A stretch of 64,000 bases of DNA from Opisthorchis felineus (GCA_004794785.1 SJOL01008805.1:238494-302493), one strand, 5' to 3'; shown: positions 22,961 to 35,825, counted from the first letter of the stretch. Translations and numbers: made by a program. Notes: a model not told the origin generated them from the letters alone.

Positions 22961-25900
22961 ACAGGGTAGGATCGTGTTGTTTTGTCATGCAGTACGCTAG
23001 TGATATATTGTATGTGTGTTCCTGGTTCTTGTCATGCGTCAGCATTCAGCCAGGAGTGAGCAGTGTCTTTCAGCTTATTTAGCATAGAGTAGAAGCATTA
23101 AGCGATACTGCATGTTGGTCATATTATTTTTTGACACTGACTGGAACTTATTACCATATTCGTAGGATGAGAAATAGAGGATGAATTGGACTTGGAACCA
23201 ACCGACTAGAGGGACTGTCAGTCTGTCCCATCCTGCATGGGCAGTTTTCACTTCTCGGTTCCCAAGCTGATGTAGGTACTTTGTGGCAGCTCACCTCCAG
23301 TCTTTGACCCCAGCGTCATCCTCGAAGACTAAGAATCGATAGGATTTTATCCTGTTCCCTGTCCGTAGCCTTTGACTAGACATTATGACCTGCAAGGCAA
23401 CAGATGTCAGGTTTCCTGGCGGACTCTCTTTGGGGCCGATGACTCAAGCCTGACCCACTTCGCAGTGAGGGGCTTAGGTAACCCGAGGACAGCAGACAAA
23501 CTGTTATGTCAGTAAGACATGGAATTTTGCCTCCCAATGCTACTGTGCATAATAGATGCATTTTGAGCCATATCACACTGGTTGCTGACCAGGTGACAGT
23601 TATTCTGTTCGCCGAGCTTGGCAGTAGATCGACTGCGACCTGATCAACAGCCAGTTAACGCGCGTCAATTTTTCGACACATTACCAGCTCCATACTCTTA
23701 TTTCGTGGTCTGACAGTCATCGCATTCCAGATCCAAAGTCGCGAACTTATCTTCCTGGCGTATTCACCCAACGCAGGCCTATAACAACGACGGGTGGACG
23801 CTAGTTAAGTAGTCTGGCTAAAGTCCAGCCCCACCTAACGATCGATTTCGTGTCACCATTAAGCACTATATCAAGGGCAACTTTCCTATCCAGGAAGGCA
23901 CGAACAGACAAAGTTCAGTAGCCACTTTCTTTTTGCCTTGGAATTTTATCCACCGCCAACCTTTGGATTAGTGAATAGTGATCTCTGTGAAGACTATATG
24001 TAGCACATGCCTTAGCCACGTCAACTTAATAAACTTCATTTGCTGCTTGTGGAAGACTGATTCAGCACACATTATTCGCTAATAAACCATCCATCTGCCA
24101 ATTTGCTACCACTGGCTTACTTCCGCAGTATTCCAAAGACGTTTGTTGTGCAACAGTTTAAGGTGTTTTGATCCTTAGTAGCGTTTTTATTGAACACACG
24201 GTTAAAAACCCATCGGTATTATCAGTAAGGATGAACGACCAACTGGAATAAACTATTTGACTGTTCACGAACATTAAATTTCCTGTTCACTAACTGGGCA
24301 ATGCAACTGATGCCTGTTCAAGCCTAATCGTTTACCCAAACCTCCAGTGATCACAATATTCTGAGCTTTCGAATGCAAATATATGTCGCACACCTTTATT
24401 GACTACTAACGCCTGTCGAAAGTATGATGGATTAAATGGACTTGGTTTTCGAGACATAACATCGTGTTCTCACGATAGCACATGACATAGTGATATTTGC
24501 TCATCTGTTTTTAGACGCATTGTGTCTTTCCCTCGCCACATCATTATGTGCCCACTGTAGGAAGCGATAGTTTCTAGTAGGTCGTCGATTTTTCCCTCAC
24601 CATTAGGCTGTGTACCGGGGCTTCATATGTCGTAGTTACCGTGGCAACGAAACAGATATGTCGTTATTTCTTTCACCCTCCCCTACAAGGATATATCTGC
24701 TGGTTATTTCGTGCCAAATGCGGCAGCTCCCTTGATTCAGAAAATTAACTTTCGTCTAGAAATTTTTTTAGGTCTGTTGACATGTTTTCTGTGCTAGCTA
24801 TCTTCGTTTTAGTCGTTGGATTTCCCAGTCCAATAGGTAATGTTGCTTGGACGAGCTCTTCATTATAATCACTGTCAATAATCGTGCGCTCTTTTTTAAA
24901 AAAAACGGTTTGTTTGAGCTGGGTTCCCATTTCATGAGATTCACATCTCTGTCACGTCATAACAACACTTTTCGCAGTGCTGTCTCATCTATCCTACAAC
25001 GCCGCATTCTGACTACTCCGTAAATTTGTTTTTAACAGCAGCGTTCATCCAAGCATCACGTATGTTTAGTCTGTGTTAGCTTCACCGATGGTGCGATCTC
25101 TAGTTGCTAACAGGATGTCCGTAGGATGTATGTGCTTATTTCATTCAACTATCATGCGTGGTTCCCTTGAACTCACTTGGGATGAGAATCATTGAGACAC
25201 AGCGCATCTACTTTGTTGCCATAACGTGCACTAGGTTTGGGACAGCGCCCTCTCGACGTGCTTTTTTGAATCATTGAATTTCTCGTCAACAATCGCTAGA
25301 ATCCTGTGAACTATTTATTCCTTCTAACAGAGAGGGATATGATGGATTATGTAAACTAATAGGGGATAAACCATACAACGTAGCCTCACAATATTGCCGA
25401 AAGCCATTCGCTTACCATGGAGAAACGACTCGGATAGTCGCGTATATGATAGACTGGTTGGATGCAGTGCTAGTGACTAGGGCCGTTGCCGTTGTATTGT
25501 TTCGTCTTTGGGATTAGTCAGCCTTTCTAGGAACCAGAAAGTGCATCTTGTTTGGTTTTGCGGGATTCTGTTGCCTGTAAAAGACTACAACAGAGCAAAT
25601 TTCGCGCCCATAAAGTTGTCTCCGGAGGGAATATCTCTTCATGGGCGGGGAAGTATTGTTCTATCCAGGTTTTGTCCCACTGGACCGTGTGATGACAAAT
25701 CTATATTCATCACATGCTTCCTTTAAACCTCACTGGTTCGTTCGTTCTACTCACGCAAACACCGTATTTATAACTTACCGTTGCCTAGAACATCGTCTCC
25801 TTATTAAATACCACGCTATTAATACGTAGATACTTTGCTTGTCTGAACGTAGCCTGTCTGATATGTCCATGAGTTATAACTTGTACCCGTCACAGAAGCC

Positions 25901-26189
25901 ATAGGTAAAGGTTTTCAGACTGTTGAATGCCGAGGTCACATAGCAACAGGGATCCACCAGTTGCTTCACTTAGGTCATTCAAACCAGGTTTACTTGCTTG
26001 ATGCCATTGTGCTTCTCCGTTGGAGGACGTAGAATCGTTCAACTCGGAGAAACAAGTTGACCCTTGGTTTTGACATTAGCCGTGGAGGTGAACGCCAGCG
26101 GGGAATTGTGGAGTAGGGAGCGGAGAAAGCCGGCTAACAAGCCGGAGATTTAGCTGATACGCATAAGGTCACAGTCTCAGAGCTCGTGA
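22961..26189. other. Unannotated 3.2 kb stretch, no gene seen
   Basis: No SINE or LINE blocks recognised. Short frames such as 24745-24930 (-, 61 codons, charged) have no support beyond being open. Confidence 0.4.
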
Positions 26190-26370
26190 TAACTTAGAGG
26201 TTACAGCACAAAGCTACAGATAGGAAAGTCTGTGCTTCGAACTCAGTCCTTGTTTTCGATTGTCCCTCTCTCGGCTTGAGTAACGTGACAGTACCACATC
26301 CCTCGTGTTTCCTTCGAGTTGCATGACAGTTACGCATCGAAAGAGCACAGCTGTGACTATTTTTTTACCT
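26190..26370 (+). mobile_element. Old, diverged SINE-A copy
   Basis: Degenerate head with a weak box B (gcttcgaactcagtc), a recognisable body (tctcggcttgagtaacgtga, ccctcgtgtttccttcgagt) and a 3' end reduced to gcatcgaaagagcacagctg plus a T-run. Body identity is clearly lower than in other copies, suggesting an older subfamily. Confidence 0.6.
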
Positions 26371-29289
26371 ATTCGACTTACAGCCTGATGACGTAGGATT
26401 CGGGAAAGGAGGCATTTTGGATGTGTTTCAGCAGGGCGCTAAAGCTTTGTTTTCTAAATTCAGCAACGCTACTCGACATGACCTTTGAATATTCAAGCTC
26501 GGCAGCCCATAAATTTCATATTCTCAGTGAGTCCAGTACACGCCACTGAACCATTTTGATGGAGATTTAAAGGCAGCTAATTCATCAGTTTGATATCAAT
26601 ACGCACCAGTTGGCCTAGTTGGAGACGTAGTATTTTCAGAGGGATTTGATGATTAAATACGAGCTCGACAAAATAATCGGTCTTTCAGAGTGAACACCGG
26701 GTTGGTACTGTCGATAGGGATCCTAGCGAAGTGTGTACATCCAGGTGAAACGTTGTGCTCAACAGCGAACAGCTTGTAGTGACAACACGCGTAAGGTGAA
26801 CGACGAGGAAACGGGGATTGCAGTTTGTGGGAAACGGTACTCGCTTTCTGTGCACCTAAACATACCAAGTTGGTTAAGCAGGCACCAAAGGTTGGGTAAC
26901 GCTCAGTCGGTACTGTCGCTTGAAAGGCCAGTGAACACGACTTCCATCTGTTGCAATTGTGTTCTGTTTCCAAACCAACACTTTCGGAAAACATGACTAG
27001 AATGTTCAGTATAGTGAGGTGCCTGTCCTCAAATGGAACAGTGCAGTTAAGTGATATGACTATTAGGAACACAGTGACCGAGTTAGCGGGCTGGTTAAAC
27101 CGGTGAAAAATCTCAGCGACCATACCTTAACTGTTTATTTTATTTGGCCTGGCCGCCGGAACATGAGCGCACCAGAAAGTCATCCCACTTTTTCCATGGA
27201 CCGGTTAAAATGTATCTGTTCTTGGATGCCCTGGCGTTCACCGCCCTTCTCATCACTTTGATTAGTTCGGGGTCATTTGTGTTACTCAAGCGGTTGCGGT
27301 GTATCTGCATAGCTCGAACCTCACGCTTTCAGTGTTATATTCCCGCAATCTTTCAGAAGGTACTGTAGTTTTCGGCGCGCTAGCTCCTTTCTCCAACATA
27401 CATGACCACATAAGCGTGATTAGGTAGACATATTGTCTGGTTTGAAGCCAACCAACCCCCTCCAAATCCAACACTTGTCTCTGAGTGATGTAGCTCCATA
27501 GTCTGCCGATCGTTTCGTACACTAGCCAGACATTCTTGTAGCTGTCTATGTGATGGTTGATAATTGTCCAGGTCCGTTTCTTGTGCTTCCCTGAGTGTTC
27601 AGCGGTCATTGGATAGGACTGTGCGTCGTATTTTTTCTATGTTAGTCGTCTAAGGAATACTTTCCGATGCGCACACTAATTCGCTTTCATCAGTGTCTGC
27701 ACACAAACACGCGCAGTTGCCGTTCCGGTTTACGTTCTCTCAGTCTGTTGCTAGACTGAGGCAACGGTTGTCCCTGAAAAACATGGATTCAACCCACTAG
27801 TCTGTCTTGTCTAACATGTGGTGGTGTAATGGGTTTCCTTTGCATCTTTTTAGTTCCAACAACCTTTGTTAAGTCTTTCGAATTCTGCCGCATTGCCGTA
27901 CAACTGTACCATTGACTCGTATTCTGAGATCACCGGATGACGTATGCGAGCAATCACTTCCAGTCTTATTCCTTGTTAGCCGTTCTTCACGAAACGTTTG
28001 ATTTTTTGGAAGAAACAATCTCGTTAAATTAACTTTTCAGCTAACGTGTTCTGGTGTTTGAGCTTACTGTTGACAGGACAAAATGTCACATTGAAACATT
28101 CGTATTTGGAATGCTGATGAATGTTTTTGCCTCTATTGCACGTTACGATTGGACTGGACATTACCGCCTTGCAGTGGCTGCAGTGTGTTGACGGAGTCAG
28201 CAATATAGAATGGATCAAAGCCTACTACAATCTTCACAAAATAGGTCTTTTCTTTTATCTCGAAGGCAACTTCAGGAAAAACGGAACTTGTCAACAGCAA
28301 ATCCCATAATCTTTTACGAATTTTTATGGGAAGTGAAAATATCACCCCAGAGATACAAAAATAATGCAACTCTTATAGTTCTTTGTTTGGGTCTACAAAA
28401 TAGCTCAAATGCTCTACTTCCAACAGTGAAAACGTTAGAAGCATATCCCTTTCTGCCAGGAGGATAATTTGGCCAGAAAATCAGCTAAACATAAGTTCTG
28501 ACGAAGTCTATTTATGAACAGAGAGGCGTGGTGGGATCAGAAAGTTCAACAAATGGTGGAGGCTATTGCTATGGAAGGGACTGTATCGGTTTTAGCCAAT
28601 ACGCAAAACAGGACCGAAGCGACTATCTGTTGGTGAGTTATGGTATGGTAAAAGCCGACCTGCAGATCACTGGGCAGAATTTGCTGCATTTTTTTCTTCT
28701 GTACCTGCTTTCCAATAAACCCGCACAAATAGAGTCGTGGTCTTTGACCTCTCAGTTTATGAACTACTGATATGCCTTTCTTTTCTAAAAGTCCACCGCA
28801 CTGCTGAACCGGACCAGCTTCCATCAATGCTATTTAAGTTGTGGGTGGATCGTTGTGTTCTGCTTTGACTAGATTGTCTCAACTCATTTAGGAGCATGGG
28901 CCCATTCCTCATAACTGATGCCAATCAGTCGTCCTACCTTTATTTAAAAGGTGAAACAAAGTGTAAAAAGACTGTTCACGCCATGGAGATATAGGCCATA
29001 AATCTGTCGTAGCACGGCTGCCAGCTTCCATGGGGCTGAGGATTAAATCTGGCAAATGAGACGCAAACCCAAGGGTATTAAACGGGTTTTGGATCAGATG
29101 GACGTCCACCGGTCACGTTTTCACATCATGTTAAGTGCGTAAGCAGTACGTGCTACCGACGAACAATCTATGTTTTCCTTGACCTCAAAGAGCCTTTGAC
29201 CGTAGACAGAATAGCCATTCTAGGTGAAACTTCCATCTGAGAAGTCGCCGCTCGGGGAGCCAGTCAACACGTGACCATGCGATGTGGTT
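26371..29289. other. Unannotated stretch with anonymous frames
   Basis: Contains a 156-codon frame at 26653-27123 (-) and frames near 27286-27609 (-) and 28210-28467 (+). I do not recognise any of them, and splice signals around them are not convincing. Confidence 0.35.
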
Positions 29290-29500
29290 TCTGTGATTGA
29301 GTGGTGCTATATACTGTCTAAATGAGAGCTATTCACACCACGCCTTGCCGACCGGTCAAGTGTTCAGCCGTTGGTCGGAAGGTTGCGCGTTCGAAACTCT
29401 GAGTTTCGTGAGGTGCGCACTGCTGCTTATTCTCAATAAGGATGAAACAGTTGTACAGTGCTTATTGACTTTTCAGCATAGATTGGCTTCACCGACACGA
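29290..29500 (+). mobile_element. SINE-B copy 2, forward
   Basis: A tRNA-like head (ccttgccgaccggtcaagtg, box B gcgcgttcgaaactc) resembling a Leu/Ser-type tRNA, then gtttcgtgaggtgcgcactg, the family core attctcaataaggatgaaac, and a 3' end ttttcagcatagattggc. It is the clearest copy for the order head-core-tail. Confidence 0.7.
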
Positions 29501-29639
29501 CGAAATCTCAATTAAAAATTACCAATTCTCCCCACGCTATTATCAATCCTTCTGCATATATTTGGACAAGAAGTAACGTCCTCGAAGTTTGTGAAACTAC
29601 TTTGTGTTCTTTGTTCCATGTGCATATATATAATGTCCT
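29501..29639. other. Short spacer
   Basis: Nothing recognised. Confidence 0.4.
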
Positions 29640-30050
29640 TAGCCTCATCGCTGTGCAATTTGCCCGCTCAGAATTGGTTTATGAAGCTCCCTATTACTGG
29701 CGATTCGATTGGGGTCGTTAGCAGATTCAGGTACATTGAAAGCCTAATTACAGCAGACGGAGGTATCATACTCAAGATTACTTTTCCAATCGCAGACGTC
29801 ATGGCTGATTTATTGAATCGTCATTGCTTATGGTGACGTCCAGATATAAGCCTCTCACGGAAGGAACGAATTTTTAGTGCATAGATGCAGTCGACTCTTT
29901 CATACAGATATGAAGCCTGGTCACTCCGTGCTCTGTACATTCGTTCAGTCTCCACATGTGACCATCATTGTCTATGAATTACATCACACGTTCGGTGTCA
30001 GCGATATGTGAGCATGTGAACGAAGGCATCTCAAGCACGTAACAATATCT
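29640..30050 (+). mobile_element. LINE-2 related fragment, post-RT region
   Basis: The frame at 29591-29836 reads VSRFRYIESLITADGGI, the counterpart of the (V)xxFxYLGSxISxxGGI block after the RT palm. It then gives LLNRHCLW, RPDISLSRKERIFSA and, with stops, QSTLSYRYEAWSLRA and CDHHCL, colinear with LRHLWRRxDISLSxKGRVYxAxVRSVLLYGxETWxLR...FDHRCLR. It is decayed. Confidence 0.65.
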
Positions 30051-30126
30051 CTCTTTGTCTTCAATTATCTTTTACATCTTCACTGAAGAAATGATACATT
30101 TACAGAATTTCAAGACAGGGATAAAC

Positions 30127-30205
30127 AGTAAATCTTAGAGCGCCCACACGGGGCTTTGGACTCGGGTCATCGAAACCCTAGTCCATGGTATTATCCACTG
30201 GGCTA
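30127..30205 (-). repeat. tRNA-like relic, third type
   Basis: The reverse strand reads acgagtagcccagtggataa (box-A-like) and then gggtttcgatgaccc (box-B-like) about 35 bases on. It is too degenerate to fold into a full cloverleaf by eye and lacks the SINE-A or SINE-B body, so it may be a separate SINE family or a tRNA pseudogene. Confidence 0.35.
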
Positions 30206-31588
30206 CTCGTGTCCTGCTTAAAACCGCTAGTGCGGAGTATTCAGGAGAACCTTGACACCCGTGTATGATCAGGTTGCTATCATCCCACTCATCCTTCACC
30301 ATGATTCATCCTGCGGTACTCGACTTCAAACGGTGTGAGTGAATTTCACGTACAAACACGGTATCTATAATGTGTGTGCGTGGCACAGAATCACAGGGTC
30401 ACCTTTGTCCTGCTTAGTTGAACTGTAATGGCAGTGAACAAGTTCCACGCATGCGTCGTTTCTATGCGCTTGATGTGCATCTTCACAGCATCGAATGCAA
30501 TCTAGATTACGTGTGTGAATATGTGCCCTCCGATTTCGGTTGAAAAATTTACTATTCCTGTATTAGATGTGAGTTCGCTTCACAGTACACTAACCAGTGT
30601 CCCTTACTCCCACTGGAATGGTATTCCTTCTGGCGCTAGGACTTTCAAAACAGTCTCCACGGTTCCGGCCAAAATTGTACACAAGTAAGAGATTGCTCAT
30701 CATCAGAAGTTCCTGAATGGAAGAGATTACTGCAATAAAGCACTGATGGACAACATGTCTGGAGTGGTATCAGACTGAGTTACTACAAAAGCAAATGTTT
30801 CCTGTTCCTATGGGGCAAAGTCCTTCCCGTCTGTCCAAGTACGGTTGCTCGTCACAAGGTTAGAAAGATGAAATTCCCGAACAGCTTGATTTTCACAGTA
30901 CATTCGTTCGACCGATCACGTTTCGAAAACCCACAATTATCCTTATACATCGATTACTAGCGCACGCATCAAACAGTTGTGTTGTCTGGACGCCAGACAT
31001 TCCCCGCCGATAATCCTGATTAGCCGTAACAATGAGGTAATTCAAAGTTTTGTTCATTTGGAGGGATCGGTGAACCTTTTTGGAATGTGCTGTTTTATCA
31101 AACCAGTGGGATACCATCTGTTATATTCTTTTATTTCAAATACCAGGTTTTCCAACTCGTAGTTTTCAGTGCACTGGAAGTGCTAATACGTTTTCAACGG
31201 CAGTGCATTAATTTAGCCCTGTAGTGTGTAACTACTGGTCGGAAACTAACGTTTCTATACATGTTTGCCCCATTTTTAGAATCCATCTCAGTGTCATAAA
31301 ATAACTCAGTACCGGTCCTAAGAATAATTAGGTTAAAACAAGAAAATCAATGAACTCAGGGTGTACCTCAACGATGCCTTTCTTGTGTGACCGATCCCTG
31401 CTTAAATTCGTTCAGTATAAAGACCACCGTATCATCGTGGTTTTCTACTACCCATATGCAGTGTTGATGTTATTGTCCAGTAGTTCGACGCATCACTTAT
31501 TCTGATTTCGTTTTGACCTCCAAGACAAGGGAGCCCGGTGTTTATGCTTTGTCCTTTAAACCAATCCAATAACAACTCAAATCGAATT
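30206..31588. other. Unannotated stretch, no gene seen
   Basis: Only short anonymous frames. Confidence 0.4.
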
Positions 31589-31760
31589 AGGCTCGAAGTA
31601 GCTCAGCGTCAGAGTGCTCTAGAGTACAGACGGGAAGGTCTGTCGTTTTATCCCAACACCGGATTTTCGATCGCTCCCGTCTAGGCTTGGGCAACGTAGA
31701 AGTATTTCAGTTCTTACATGCGAGTTGCGTGAGAGCTATAGGCTGTCGGGGCAAAACCGT
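31589..31760 (+). mobile_element. Diverged SINE-A subfamily copy
   Basis: The head gaagtagctcagcgtcagag (box A) precedes the shared junction cccgtctaggcttgggcaac. The downstream body is strongly diverged (ttacatgcgagttgcgtgag) and the 3' hairpin is hardly recognisable. It is probably an older subfamily related to the 26.2 kb copy. Confidence 0.6.
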
Positions 31761-32865
31761 TTGAGTTAACTTGAAAAACGCTTCTCATTCGAAGGTTGTT
31801 CTACCTCACAGACCCTGTATTTTAACCGAATTGCCCGTTTCCAAACAACCTAGCAATCCCACATGTTCTGTGTGGTCCGAAGTAAGTTGATCGGACTCCT
31901 GATCAATGCGCTGTGGCTGCAGCACTGTTACCCTAGAATGCAGCATGGAGTTTCTCTGCAGCAGATTCAAAAACGTCTTCTGCGCATTGAAATAGATGTT
32001 TTTTCGCCGAACTGAATATGTTATATATATGTGAATATGTTACTCGAATTAAGGTAGACATTTATCTGATGGGAATCTTGTGCTAGCATTCAACGAGCCA
32101 CGACATTCAGCAATGCGAAATCAATAATGCACTAGGGAGAAAGTCTTCGGTACCTATATAATTTGGCGTATCTTCTCCTTTTGGCGGTGAACGGTCGCTG
32201 TTACACACCCGAGTTGCAATCGATGTTGATACGTATGCTTTACCGTCCAAACCAAAGTACTTGACAATTTCCAGAAAATGCTTATGCGGCTTTCTGTTCA
32301 TCATACTCTTCATGAAGAGTAGCGGCCTATAAACTATTTCCGTCCCTGGAGACAGTCGTCCTAAAGTAAGTAGCAAGCAGCAAGAGCCAAGCCATCCAAG
32401 TTGGGTGGTCTGATACATATCCCTTGGACTAGGGATCCTCAAACTCTGCCATTTTAGGTGCCCATTTGCAACACCATCTTTCCTTCATTTTATATGCAAC
32501 CGGGTGAAATTAGAATAATAAAAAACAAAAAAGATTAGCCTATGTACTGCTTCAAATTTTAACCATAAACGGCCCCTAGAGGCCATTTGCCTGGAAGGTA
32601 CACAACCGCTTTCCCCATCAGGCATCTTCCGATATGGAATCGCCCCGAAGGGACTAAGCTATTTCTTGGCGTTGGTCCGTTCTGGGGTGGGGTGAGCATA
32701 GTCTAGTCAAAGAATAATGGGTAACACCATGTGCGGGTTCGGTGGATAGTGCTGTCTTATTAACGCCAGGCTGGCGGTCACTCAGAAAAAAATTTGGTAC
32801 TCTGATTTCAGAAAGGTGGAGTCTGGTTCAACGCTTAGAAGCACACGTACTGACTGAACTAAAAA
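31761..32865. other. Unannotated stretch
   Basis: The longest frame is 32107-32442 (-, 111 codons), without recognisable motif. Confidence 0.4.
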
Positions 32866-33010
32866 GTCCCTCCAATGGTCGTTAGCTTGTTCGCTGAGCT
32901 GGGCAATTTGATTGCAATGGGGCAATCAAATTACCCAGCTCAGCGAACAAGCCAACGACCATCTACGCTACCTGAGCTACCAACATTTTCCTCTATAGAG
33001 TCCCTCCAAT
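32866..33010. repeat. Foldback with 41-bp arms inside direct repeats
   Basis: The arms 32875-32915 and 32922-32962 are reverse complements with two mismatches and a 6-base loop. The unit is flanked by the 12-base direct repeat agtccctccaat (32866-32877 and 32999-33010), which slightly overlaps the first arm. Next to the second arm the reverse strand reads ggtagctcaggtagcg, resembling a tRNA box A, so the foldback may derive from two inverted tRNA-like SINE pieces. RNA from it would form a near-perfect hairpin. Confidence 0.85.
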
Positions 33011-33049
33011 ACCTGCGATGTTAGAAAGATTGACTTTTCAAGATCGCGT

Positions 33050-33789
33050 TTACTTAGTTCCTTCTACATTCTCTACATGGTACTTATCTACAAAGTCGGT
33101 CAACTGTTTTCGCTCATTCTCCGTTCTGTTGAGATAAAATACAGACGTTAGGGTTTCGCCAAGGCCTACACTGGGCACACAAGTTTCGTAATCAAGCCTT
33201 CCTAACGCACAAACACGGACCACCGGACACGGCCGCATACAGTAAAACGCCTACTGTCAACTTAGTGTACTTTGATAACAGCATAAGTTCTTTGGCGATG
33301 ATTTGTCTCATATCATCCTGATTTTCTTTTACTGAGGAACTGCGATCCGTTGTACGTGAAGATAAGTGTAGATAGAACCTTTCGGCAAAATACAATGTTG
33401 TATATTTGGATATTGTGCGCATGACAACCCAAATCGGCATTTTGATGAAGAGAACAGTTGTGTCCATTGGTCACAATTACCGACGTTTTTAAATGCATCT
33501 TTGTCGCCCGTCACCACCCTATAACGTCCCACTTCGCTCGGCCATCCCCTCGAAAAACGCTGTCCAAGATTGATAACTCGACTTTCTCCACCTCTGTGTG
33601 CTTGTGGACAGATTGCAACAACAAGAAGCCCTTCAGCATCGCTGTGTTAGCTGTTCGGACGAATAAATGCATGTTACTATCATAATTGGACAGTCTACTC
33701 TTCGGTATTAGCGCAGTTTTCCACAGCGTGTCGCTTTTGGGTATATCAATGGAATTCTGTTTTAATGCTGTTGAAATTTGGTCTATCAC
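33050..33789 (-). other. Overlapping anonymous reverse-strand frames
   Basis: Four overlapping reverse-strand frames (33789-33511, 33532-33329, 33467-33192, 33238-33050) cover this region in shifted order, as a decayed coding sequence might. I cannot identify a domain, and the pattern could be chance. Confidence 0.2.
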
Positions 33790-35056
33790 TCTGAAATGAT
33801 TTCTGTTGGAGGTTTTTACTCCACTACTGAGTTGGGTTTCTCTATTAAGTAACCTGGTACATCAGCTTTAATTTTGCACGTTCTCTGTGTCCGTTGTTTC
33901 TACTCTCGACTGCAAGGGTCTGTTAGTGCTGGATCTCTTTTCTTTTATAAATTGTTGATTGTATAATTAAAAAATTATCCCATAGGTTCCCGCCAATGTG
34001 ATTCGTCCATGTTAGTTGCCTGATAATGAAGAGCCCATATACGCTTCAATTCTCACTAAAGGTAGTAGGTTAGCGGTCTACATCGTTTACTCATCGTGTA
34101 CGATAGCACACATACTCCCCAAGAGGACCCTTCGTCTAGAGGGCGTTTATGAGAAGTGGCCTATCTTTGAAAGGAGTATAGCTATCGTGTGACGATTCAA
34201 GAAGATGACCTCTCTTACTGTGTCGTATTATTTCCACAACTATTCAGCTGTCGCTGAATATGAATTGCTCCATTCCATGTAGCACTTGAATATGTCTCAT
34301 GTATGACCGTAAATGTCGCTCTCACTTCTGTTCACAACTTTCTAGGGTGCAGTGCGGTCAGATAACCAATAATTTGTGACTCTCTACCTTCTCAAGACCT
34401 ACCGCGGTATTTGTTGCATTTCGGGTCATGTGGGTGTCCTTAGTAGCGTTTGTCCTTCGGTTTATTTTTCTGAACAATGGCGGTTGTGCTTTATAAGCAG
34501 AGTGGGAAGCTTGATCAAAGTGCGCCGGCTACCGGTTTCGTTCTGTTTGGGGTTAAGCAGGTAGACATAATTTCCGTGTTTCAATCAGTCCTTCTCCACA
34601 CGCAGACTTTCTGTCTGTTTTTCGGCATCATCTGCCCATTTTTATCCGTTTCGTCCGTGCGTGCAAGGGATTTCTTGAGTTAAGTGATCTCCTATTCGGA
34701 TGCACCTGAATGCTGAGTGTCCCGAAGCCATGAAATATTCCATTCCATTCGTTAGCGTATCTTGTTATCCCGAGTCGATTCAGAAACTTCGTTTGCTGTT
34801 GCGTTTTTTCTCACTTTCCTTACGCTTTTCTCCCGTAATCGGATCAGTCTTGACTCCTGCTTTCACGATAAAACGTCGAAAAAATGCGTATATAATGGGC
34901 ATAGATCAAGCTCATACGTGGTTTTTGTAGAAAGGCTAGTGGCGCTTCATAATTTTCCTTGTAAAATTTATTCAGATAGGTATATGTTAGTGCCAATAAA
35001 AATCGGTCTGCCCGCTAGGTGACTGATGAAAATTTAACCCCCGCAACACTACAACA
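33790..35056. other. Unannotated stretch, no gene seen
   Basis: AT- and pyrimidine-rich DNA with short frames only. Confidence 0.4.
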
Positions 35057-35356
35057 ACCTGTCGCTCAGGTGTTCACCAGTTAAACAGTACAATACGTCC
35101 ATTCACTTAGCTACAGTGTTATCCCACCATGCCGATAGATAACAGTCACTGGTTTGCTGATCCTATTGCATAATATATAGTCCGTAGGACTATGCATACA
35201 TATAAACCTGTCGCTCAGGTGTTCACCAGTTAAACAGTACAATACGTCCATTCACTTAGCTACAGTGTTATCATCCCACCATGCCGATAGATAACAGTCA
35301 CTGGTTTGCTGATCCTATTGCATAATATATAGTCCGTAGGACTATGCATACATATA
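35057..35356. repeat. Near-identical tandem duplication, two units
   Basis: Unit 1 (35057-35205) and unit 2 (35206-35356) are identical by eye except for a 3-base atc insertion in unit 2 and the last base or so. Each ends with a small hairpin (atagtccgtaggactat). The lack of divergence, unlike the decayed transposons around it, points to a recent duplication or an assembly artefact. Confidence 0.9.
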
Positions 35357-35825
35357 CACCTCGTGCATAGCCCCGGCACAGACTATTATCAGGAGCCTTC
35401 GCTGATTCATCCTCAGTGCCCTCTGCATATCCGCTTTTAACCTCAGAGCAGTCGGATTCTGACAAAGTGCTGTAGTCCTCTCCAACAAGCCCCTCCCCCC
35501 TCCAAGAGGGACCGCCCCCAATCAAGAGCACTTTGCTCCATTCCTTGTTATTTGGCTCAAAATCGCTACCGTTCCAGAGACTTCTGCCAGCAAAGACCAC
35601 TCTAAACATCCCCAAGGGACAAAATTCCTTTTCACCAAAGACCAGGATACGAAATTGGTTCACTGGACCCTTACGTATTCTGAGACCAATGGGGTATCTG
35701 ATCAATAACATGAAGACATTTGTTCCCCTCATTGACAGGAGTCCGGTGATGTGATTTTCATCTGCATACCAAAGAATGGTACAATTCCCGCCTCGCTGTA
35801 TAGACCATCTCTCAGCTGGGACCAT
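35298..35825 (-). CDS. Open frame of 175 codons, product unknown
   Basis: A reverse-strand open frame starting with Met at 35825 and ending inside unit 2 of the tandem duplication. I do not recognise the product. The middle is hydrophobic and basic (MLLIRYPIGLRIRKGPVNQF), followed by a Gly-rich segment (LLIGGGPSWRGEGLVGEDYS) and an acidic Ser/Glu-rich part. The last residues come from the duplicated unit, so at least the C-terminus is unlikely to be conserved. No RT, endonuclease or transposase signature was found. It could be a chance frame, part of an unknown repeat, or an unrecognised exon. Confidence 0.2.
   Translation of the reverse strand: MVPAERWSIQRGGNCTILWYADENHITGLLSMRGTNVFMLLIRYPIGLRIRKGPVNQFRILVFGEKEFCPLGMFRVVFAGRSLWNGSDFEPNNKEWSKVLLIGGGPSWRGEGLVGEDYSTLSESDCSEVKSGYAEGTEDESAKAPDNSLCRGYARGVYVCIVLRTIYYAIGSANQ

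Noticed and set aside
26653..27123. 156-codon reverse frame as a gene
   Set aside because: No motif, no splice context and no codon pattern that separates it from chance.
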